This document shows positions 6,916 to 11,654 of a DNA stretch of 11,654 nucleotides, piece after piece. The notes beneath the pieces were generated by a model that saw only the letters and a list, made by a program, of their open reading frames with translations, ran no database searches and was not told the DNA's origin. Each line of letters opens with the position of its first letter. Position 1 is the stretch's first letter. A program made the translations under genes and the position numbers. Origin of the DNA: Thoreauomyces humboldtii (Eukaryota > Chytridiomycota > Chytridiomycetes > Spizellomycetales > Powellomycetaceae); the NCBI GenBank assembly GCA_027596035.1, contig JADGJA010000731.1, positions 1-11,654 on the forward strand, given 5' to 3'.

Positions 6916-9185
6916 TCAGGGAAGGACCAACTGCATCCGTTTCTGATGCAGCACAGGTTGCTGCTTTGCCGTGATGACCTTCTTCTTCCCCCCGACCGTC
7001 CTGTTCCCACTTTTGATATCCCCATCCTGACGCTCGGGAGCATACCTGACGCCCAGAACATCCTTGCCAACTTCCTCCCTGAACCCTCTCCCCGGTCCAC
7101 CTTCCAGCACCCCCAACCTCGGCAACGCCAGGAACGGCAGATCCAACACTCCTTCCCTCGCCTCGGCCACGATCCCTCTCCCGCACTCGACGCCCTGTAT
7201 CTCGGCCACCGTGCTCTCCCGACGCGGTCGTGGAAGCATGTTGGGCGCTGCACAGGTGACGTGGTGAGGCACCGAGGCCGTGATGGTCTTTCCGACCAGA
7301 CCGGCTTCGTGGGCCGGTACGAGAGCTGTCGGGAGATGGAATCGGAGTGGTCGGGGAAGAGGAAAGGGTTGCAGGGGGTGGAGAGGTGGACCGGATGTGA
7401 GTTGCGAAAACATCGCTTGGATCTCTGCCATGGTCGGAGATATCCTGCTTAGTGATAACGGTAACTAGCGGGTGTTTTCAATGATTTTTACCGATGTTGG
7501 AAGGGTCGAGCTGCCTGGCTTGATGCAAGTCCTGTCGAGCTTCATTGATTTGCTACAAAACAAAAGGAGCGGCAAAGAACGTCAGCCAAAGTGCGAATGG
7601 GGCTTTGAGCAGTAACGGTCCCGTACCTCGCTCATGTAGTAGCATCTGGCCCGTCGGAAAAAGTATTCGGCGACTATGGGGTTGTATCGAATTGCCTACA
7701 TGAACTCCAAGGTATGAGCATCGGTAACTTTGGCAAACACGTAACGCTGCCGCAACCTCACCGTGGTCCATATCTCGATCGCCTGCAACCACTCCCCTTC
7801 AGCGACGACCTTGTCCGCCACGGTGGCCCACAGCAGTCCACATCGCTCCCTACACTGAACATCCCCGGGATCCAGCTCGACAGCCCTCGACAGATCCGCG
7901 ATCGACTTGATGACATCCCTGATGGCCAAAAAGCAATCCCCTCTCTTCTTCCAAATCCTCGGATCCGACGGCGCGTAACCCAACGCGACGGTGAACCTCT
8001 CGATGGCACCCTCCACGTCCTTGCATCGACCCAACTCGGTCCCCAATCGGACCTGAACCTCCGCCAACTGTCGTCTGACCTCCTCGGAGCTCATCCCGTT
8101 CGAGGTCTGGTACGCCAACACCCGTTCGAGGTCCATGATGGCTCCGTCGTGCTGGCCCGTCTCCGCCAGCAACGTACCCCGTTTGAACATGAGCGTCCAG
8201 TCGTCCGGGTCGAGGTCGATGGCGTGGGTGAGACATTGAATCGCCGCTATGGGTCGACCTCGGAGGATCTGTTCGCTGGCGTTGTTCTTGTGGTCGATGG
8301 CGATCCGGAGAGTGAACTGGAGGAGGTCGGGGAGTTCGGGATGGGATGCGTCGATCTTCAACGCTCTTTGGACGTCCAGGTTCGTGAAGTCGACGTTCCC
8401 GAGATGACGGTAGATCTTTGCTCGGAGGATGTAGAGCTCGATCGATGGAGAGGGAGGCGATGGGACGTCCGTCAGCTTGTACAGGATCTCGAGGGCCGTG
8501 TCGTAGGCCGCCAGGCCGATATGTGCTAGCGCGCTGGAACGGGACGGGAAAAATTACAGATTGGTAAAGAACGTACGTTTCCCCTGTAATTCTCTGTAAT
8601 CCTACCATCTGAGCAGCACACTCTCCGTCTTGAAGCCGAGGGTTCCCGCATATTCGAACATCTTCAACGCCTCCGCGAACCTTTTTTGATCCAGCAAACA
8701 CTGCCCCCACGTGTAGACCACGGGGGCCAACCGATATCTCATGATCCAAACGCTCCCATCTCCTTCCTTCGCGCTGTCGGCCGTGATGGGTCGAACGAGC
8801 AGCGAACGTTCCCAGGCAGTGGTACTGCGGAGCTGAGAAACGAGGTGGGCATGGTGTCGAAAATTGGAGATCGCCGTCTCCAGATCCAGGGTGAGGAGGA
8901 GAGCTTCGGCCCGATGATGATAGAACGTGGGCTCCTCCGGGAGGAGGTGGATGGCGCGGGTGAAGTTGGCTATGGACAGTGAAAGCTGTTCCGGAGTCGG
9001 TCGGGTGGAGGCGTGAAGGATGTCGAGACCGCGCTGGTTGCTGTTGGATTTGTCAACACTCCATCGAAAATCTTTTGGCGCTGCATGAACGTGTCTGTGA
9101 AAACGTACTCACGCACTATATCAATGCTTGCTCTGTGACGAGGGCGAGACCTGGCCGGACTTGAGGGCTCGATATGAGTCGACAT
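6916..9185 (-). CDS. TTC16: TTC16-like tetratricopeptide repeat protein (cilium-associated)
   Basis: TTC16 is a poorly characterised TPR protein found mainly in ciliated lineages. Exons on the minus strand: 9185-9151, 9094-8606, 8533-7762, 7695-7627, 7552-7492, 7424-6916, giving about 644 aa with every join in phase. TPR-like helix pairs run from about residue 25 to 475: helices around RGLDILHAS and SIANFTRAIHLLPEEPTFYHH, an EALLLTLDLETAISNF pair, TWGQCLLDQKRFAEALKMF, ALAHIGLAAYDTALEIL, YILRAKIYRHLGNVDFTNL, AIQCLTHAIDLDPDDWTLMF, AIERFTVALGYAPSDPRIW, SIADLSRAVELDPGDVQ, then AIEIWTT joined to AIRYNPIVAEYFFRRA and EARQDLHQARQLDPSN. The order and the end of the array (a DPSNIEIQAMFSQL segment) match my memory of vertebrate TTC16. 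The last ~169 residues form a Pro/Arg/Gly-rich tail of unknown function ending in a basic KKK stretch. The first exon is the weak point: the donor GTCTCG at 9150 is non-consensus, and a stronger GTGAGT donor at 9112 has no matching in-phase acceptor nearby. The gene is head to head with DRC8. Confidence 0.85.
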
Positions 9186-9220
9186 GGAATCTTGTCGCCA
9201 TCGTCCGGCGGCGTGGCGGC

Positions 9221-9232
9221 TGAGTCATTCCG
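9221..9232. promoter_or_regulatory. Second copy of TGAGTCATTCCG
   Basis: This 12-mer is identical to the one at 128-139 upstream of the glutaredoxin gene. The heptamer core is a bZIP site. It sits nearer the TTC16 start (36 bp upstream of it) than the DRC8 start. Confidence 0.4.
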
Positions 9233-9296
9233 TCCAGACTTTCGCGGGGTATAAAGCTGGGTGAACGACATCACTATATAGATCCGACCTAACCTG

Positions 9297-9320
9297 CTTG
9301 CCGCAATCCGTTGTAGCAAG
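9297..9320. promoter_or_regulatory. Nested inverted repeats, weakly X-box-like
   Basis: CTTGC (9297-9301) pairs with GCAAG (9316-9320). Inside are TTGC-C-GCAA (9298-9306) and TTG-TAG-CAA (9311-9319). RFX X-boxes are imperfect GTTGCC/GGCAAC inverted repeats, so half-sites of this kind could be degenerate RFX sites, but neither is a full match. It could equally be a local hairpin or chance. Confidence 0.3.
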
Positions 9321-9458
9321 GTGTATCGGGAGTCAGACCGTGACGATCCCGTAGTCCGCCGGTCGATTTTTTCGAGAGCACCACAATCAGACTCCGCTTT
9401 GAAAAACCTAAAACATCGTCCTGATTCAGCTCCTCGGCCTCTGCGCATATTCAACGTC

Positions 9459-10390
9459 ATGCCAAAACGAGCAAAGAGCGCAAGAAAGAGTGCGTCCGCA
9501 CCGGCTGACCCCATCGAGGCGATCGTCACGGAGGAGACGCGAGTAGCGCTTCTCAAAAAAATTAAGAAGGGTATGCTATGGCCATGTCCGTGAACTTCAA
9601 CGTGGCTCTGACATACCTCTCTTCATAGCCTTTGACACGTTCGATCAAGCGGAAAACCAGACGTGTGATGGTCAGAAACTCTTCTTTGGAACAAGTGACT
9701 GTCATACGTTGCTCAACGTTGTCGTTGATAGCCCGAGAAGTAGGCACCATCATTCGCTCTCTCGGCATCTTTCCGTCGGAAGAGCAGCTCAGGACTTGGA
9801 CCGCTGAGGCATACCCCCATCATGCCCCTCTCAACCATCTCACCTCGAGCTCTAACACCATCTATCCTTTACAGATGGAATCACCGGAAAAGACGGGTTA
9901 CATATCCTACGACCGTCTTTGCAAGGTGGCCTTCCGTCTTCTCACGTCGAACACGCTCAGAGACGACGAGGAGAAGCTGTATCGTGCATTTCTGGTGGAT
10001 ATATCAACGATGCCCTGTTTTTCTCGCATCCTCGCCGCAATGGACTGAACTGTTTGCCGAATCGGGGCAGGCACTGGATTCGGATGGAAAGGGCTTTTTG
10101 ACGCCCGACGAGCTTCGACAGTTTATGACCAGCGAGGGGGAGCCGTTTTCGGGAGACGAGATGGAGGAGATGCTGATGGTATGAAAGGCCTCGGAACCGG
10201 AACGAAGAGTACCGAAACCTTGTTGGTTTGGCTGACCCTTCCCGTCTTTGACTCGAAGGCTTGTACGGATCCTACGGACGGCAAGATCTGGTTCGAAGGT
10301 GAGAGGACGATCCGACGAGGAAGGCCGGTCTCACCCGGGAAAGTAATGTAATATGCTCTTTCAGACTATGTGACGATCTTGGCTCAATGA
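9459..10390 (+). CDS. DRC8: Dynein regulatory complex subunit 8 (EFCAB2 family)
   Basis: DRC8 is a calmodulin-like EF-hand subunit of the nexin-dynein regulatory complex, which links axonemal doublets and controls dynein during flagellar beating. Exons: 9459-9570, 9629-9670, 9732-9808, 9875-9994, 10071-10178, 10259-10298, 10365-10390, giving 174 aa. After a basic Lys/Arg/Ser tail (1-16), EF-hand 1 has a degenerate loop at 43-54 (DQAENQTCDARE) followed by the family-typical EVGTIIRSLGIFPSEEQL. EF-hand 2 is degenerate (KTGYISYDRL). EF-hand 3 has a near-canonical loop at 120-131 (DSDGKGFLTPDE), then the hallmark FMTSEGEPFSGDEMEEML. EF-hand 4 is shortened (DPTDGKIWFEDY). These diagnostic strings match DRC8 and not calmodulin or centrin. 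Five introns are GT-AG; the third (9809-9874) starts with GC. Length fits the family (about 160-180 aa). Its presence implies a motile flagellum. Confidence 0.94.
9809..9874 (+). other. GC-AG intron in DRC8, stop-free and in frame
   Basis: The exon join WTAE to MESPEKTGYI matches the spacing of DRC8 relatives (an AEV/M-E-E segment followed by TGYI), but no GT exists at the boundary: the intron starts GAG|GCATAC and ends CTTTACAG, with a CTCTAACACC branch site 15-24 nt upstream. It is 66 nt, a typical size here, with no in-frame stop, so if retained it adds 22 residues (a Ser/Pro/His-rich insert). Splicing is favoured by homology, the branch site and the size. Confidence 0.75.
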
Positions 10391-10909
10391 AAATGGCTTT
10401 GAGTTGCGTCAAACTTGCCACTACTGATCGCATCATCCGTGAAGTGGGGAGGCAGCCGACGGAGCCGGCGATATCCGGTCAAAGAGCAGCTCCCCGACAA
10501 GCCGTATGGGCAATCTATTCCAAGATATAGCATGATAACGCCGAGAACGTGCGCGCCACAAACCTAGCGAATGGACCGGATTGGGAGCCAGGCAGGGCAG
10601 GCTGGCAGCGGAGTTCTCGAACGTCGCTGACGATGCTTGATCGAATCAGGAAAAGATTGGGGGCGATCAAAAAGGACATGGAAGGAATGTCAACAGGGAG
10701 TTGAGAACAGGAAGAAGCAGGTGAAGAACCCTGCCCGCGAAGGAGGAAGAAAGCAATGGGTTGATTCGAGAGTTCCTCTATTTCGGACGATAAGTGAGAG
10801 TTCGATAAAAAAAAAAGAGAATGCGATCACTTCTACTGTGGGAACGCAAGACACATGCGAGAGGGGAGAGGCAGATGGAAAGATTATAAGATGGGAATGG
10901 GGAGAGCGT
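10391..10909. other. Tail-to-tail intergenic region between DRC8 and cytochrome c
   Basis: About 520 bases between convergent stop codons. The plus strand turns purine-rich (GGAAGAAG-type) from about 10640 to 10900, so the cytochrome c 3' UTR would be pyrimidine-rich. An open plus-strand frame at 10637-11026 runs into the cytochrome c exons on the other strand and has biased composition, so it is not called. I found no tRNA-like T-arm or other RNA gene. Confidence 0.6.
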
Positions 10910-11505
10910 TTAGGCGGTAGCCTCCTTGAGGTAGGTGATGAGATCGGCACGGTCCGCAGGCTTTTTGAGACCGGCGAACACCATCTTGGTCTATATGCAA
11001 AGAAGAGGTCAAAATCGAAATATTGATTCGGATGCGTTTTGCAAGGACATACCCCTGGAACGAACTTCTTGGGGTTCTCAAGGTAGGTGAACATCTGGTT
11101 CTCGTCCCACTTGACCTGCTTCTTGGTCATGGCAGCAGAGTAGGAAAATCCTTCGGCGGTTCCGGACGTGCGTCCAAACAAGCCTATGCGTCCAAGGGCG
11201 GTTCGTCAGTCCTTAGCCCTCCAGAATCCTAAACCCAGTCCTAAAGGTTTCTGTACCGTGGAGGTTGGGTCCTACAAGACGTAACAGGAGTAAGAATCCA
11301 TATGATCTTTCCCAAAATGTTAGATCAGAGTTACATACCTACTTTGTGGGGCTGGCCCTGTTTGAGAGGAGAAGGTGAAAGTTCAGTCACAAACGAACAT
11401 GTGGTCGATGAAAGGAACATCGGAGCTAAGGACGTACGGCCTCGACAACGTGGCACTGAGCGCAGCGGGTTTTGAAGAGCTTGGCTCCCTTCGTAGCGTC
11501 TCCTC
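10910..11505 (-). CDS. CYC1: Cytochrome c (5'-partial, start-codon exon not seen)
   Basis: Cytochrome c shuttles electrons between complexes III and IV in the mitochondrial intermembrane space. Exons on the minus strand: 11505-11438, 11357-11339, 11271-11257, 11183-11053, 10990-10910, giving 103 residues from [10 protein letters not shown] to the terminal [10 protein letters not shown]. The haem site CAQCH, axial His within it, the PHKVGPNLHGLFGR segment, [15 protein letters not shown] and the axial-ligand [10 protein letters not shown] are all present; the LFKTRC and PHKVG details are fungal rather than animal. Two exons are tiny, 19 and 15 nt, yet every junction is in phase (K-V-G / P-N-L-H / G). 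The first exon here starts at phase 1 after a CTTAG acceptor with a CCTGAC branch site, so an upstream exon with the ATG and a few codons must exist; no suitable ATG plus donor is found in 11506-11654. No frameshift or missing key residue. Confidence 0.94.
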
Positions 11506-11654
11506 CTAAGAACCGAGGAAATCATGCGTCAGGAAGAAAGACAGCAGGCGTTGCGCGCGGAGTTTAGTGAGAGCCGCGGCGGGGGGGGGGGGGGGGAGGC
11601 CCGGTGCAAAATTGGGGTAACATTTCATAAGGGGAAAAAGACTAAAATTGGGGA
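11506..11654. other. Partial first intron of cytochrome c and poor-quality right edge
   Basis: From 11506 to about 11577 the minus strand reads as intron sequence (branch CCTGAC, C/T tract, TTCTTAG). A long G run follows (about 11580-11596), then about 55 bases of different, AT-richer composition. I could not place the missing first exon here, so the G run and tail may be an assembly or sequencing artefact, or simply 5' intron. Confidence 0.5.

Larger units (their letters stand above)
9186..9458. promoter_or_regulatory. Shared divergent promoter between TTC16-like and DRC8 genes
   Basis: Only 273 bp separate the two start codons, so both genes must be driven from here. Visible elements are a TGAGTCA core at 9221-9227, a TATAAA-like box at 9250-9255 (plus orientation), a TATATA at 9274-9279, and a cluster of inverted repeats at 9297-9320. 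In animals and choanoflagellates ciliary genes are often controlled by RFX factors at X-box sites; the inverted-repeat cluster is loosely similar but not a clean X-box. Confidence 0.65.

Noticed and set aside
6916..7431. A separate 171-codon minus-strand hypothetical gene starting at the ATG at 7431
   Set aside because: Two in-phase introns of typical size join it to the TPR gene upstream, and the junction reproduces the post-repeat segment of TTC16; the ATG at 7431 falls inside the intron.
9248..9280. TATAAA and TATATA motifs as certain TATA boxes
   Set aside because: They are about 180-210 bp upstream of DRC8 and could serve either strand or neither; mentioned only as part of the shared promoter.
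10540..10640. Possible tRNA near a GTTC-containing stem
   Set aside because: No T-arm consensus (GGTTCGAATCC type), acceptor stem or anticodon arm can be folded at the right spacing.
10637..11026. Plus-strand 129-codon Lys/Arg/Glu-rich frame
   Set aside because: It runs through purine-rich 3' sequence and then antisense through cytochrome c coding exons.
1..11654. Mobile elements, CRISPR arrays, viral or toxin genes
   Set aside because: No transposase, reverse transcriptase, terminal repeats, spaced repeats or such genes were recognised in any frame; all substantial coding signal is explained by six host-type genes.

Overview
The window looks like nuclear DNA of a flagellated (zoosporic, chytrid-like) fungus. 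Three things point there. The genes are split by many short introns: I model 28, all 56-93 nt except one of 337 nt, and many carry a CTGAC/CTAAC-type branch site. The cytochrome c reads as fungal. Two genes belong to motile cilia: DRC8/EFCAB2, part of the nexin-dynein regulatory complex, and a TTC16-like TPR protein. Non-flagellated fungi have lost such genes. The species cannot be named from the sequence alone. Both ends carry C/G homopolymers and odd low-complexity sequence, so the window may be close to a whole contig with poor-quality ends.

Layout, left to right: (1) 212-1777 (+), a monothiol glutaredoxin of the Grx3/4-PICOT class with one thioredoxin-like and two CGFS glutaredoxin domains, 7 exons, 354 aa. 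(2) 2179-4963 (-), a ubinuclein/Hpc2-type subunit of the HIR histone H3.3-H4 chaperone, 8 exons, about 668 aa, tail to tail with the glutaredoxin gene. (3) 4964-5958, a long intergenic region between divergent genes, with a 10-bp tandem repeat and a telobox-like element. (4) 5959-6786 (+), a single-exon, 275-aa, mitochondrially targeted helical-repeat protein, possibly mitoribosomal mS27-like. (5) 6916-9185 (-), a TTC16-like TPR protein, 6 exons, about 644 aa; its last exon would otherwise look like a separate 171-codon gene. (6) 9459-10390 (+), DRC8/EFCAB2, 7 exons, 174 aa, head to head with TTC16 across only 273 bp. (7) 10910-11505 (-), cytochrome c, 5 exons seen including 15- and 19-nt microexons; the start-codon exon is not in the window.

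The genes do not form one pathway. The notable unit is the divergent TTC16-DRC8 pair, which probably shares a promoter and suggests co-expression during zoospore formation. Glutaredoxin (Fe-S/iron handling), cytochrome c and the putative mitoribosomal protein are mitochondria- or iron-linked housekeeping genes; the HIR subunit is chromatin housekeeping. I saw no mobile element, tRNA, rRNA, CRISPR array or viral sequence. Exon joins come from reading phase, splice signals and remembered family sequence, not from transcripts.
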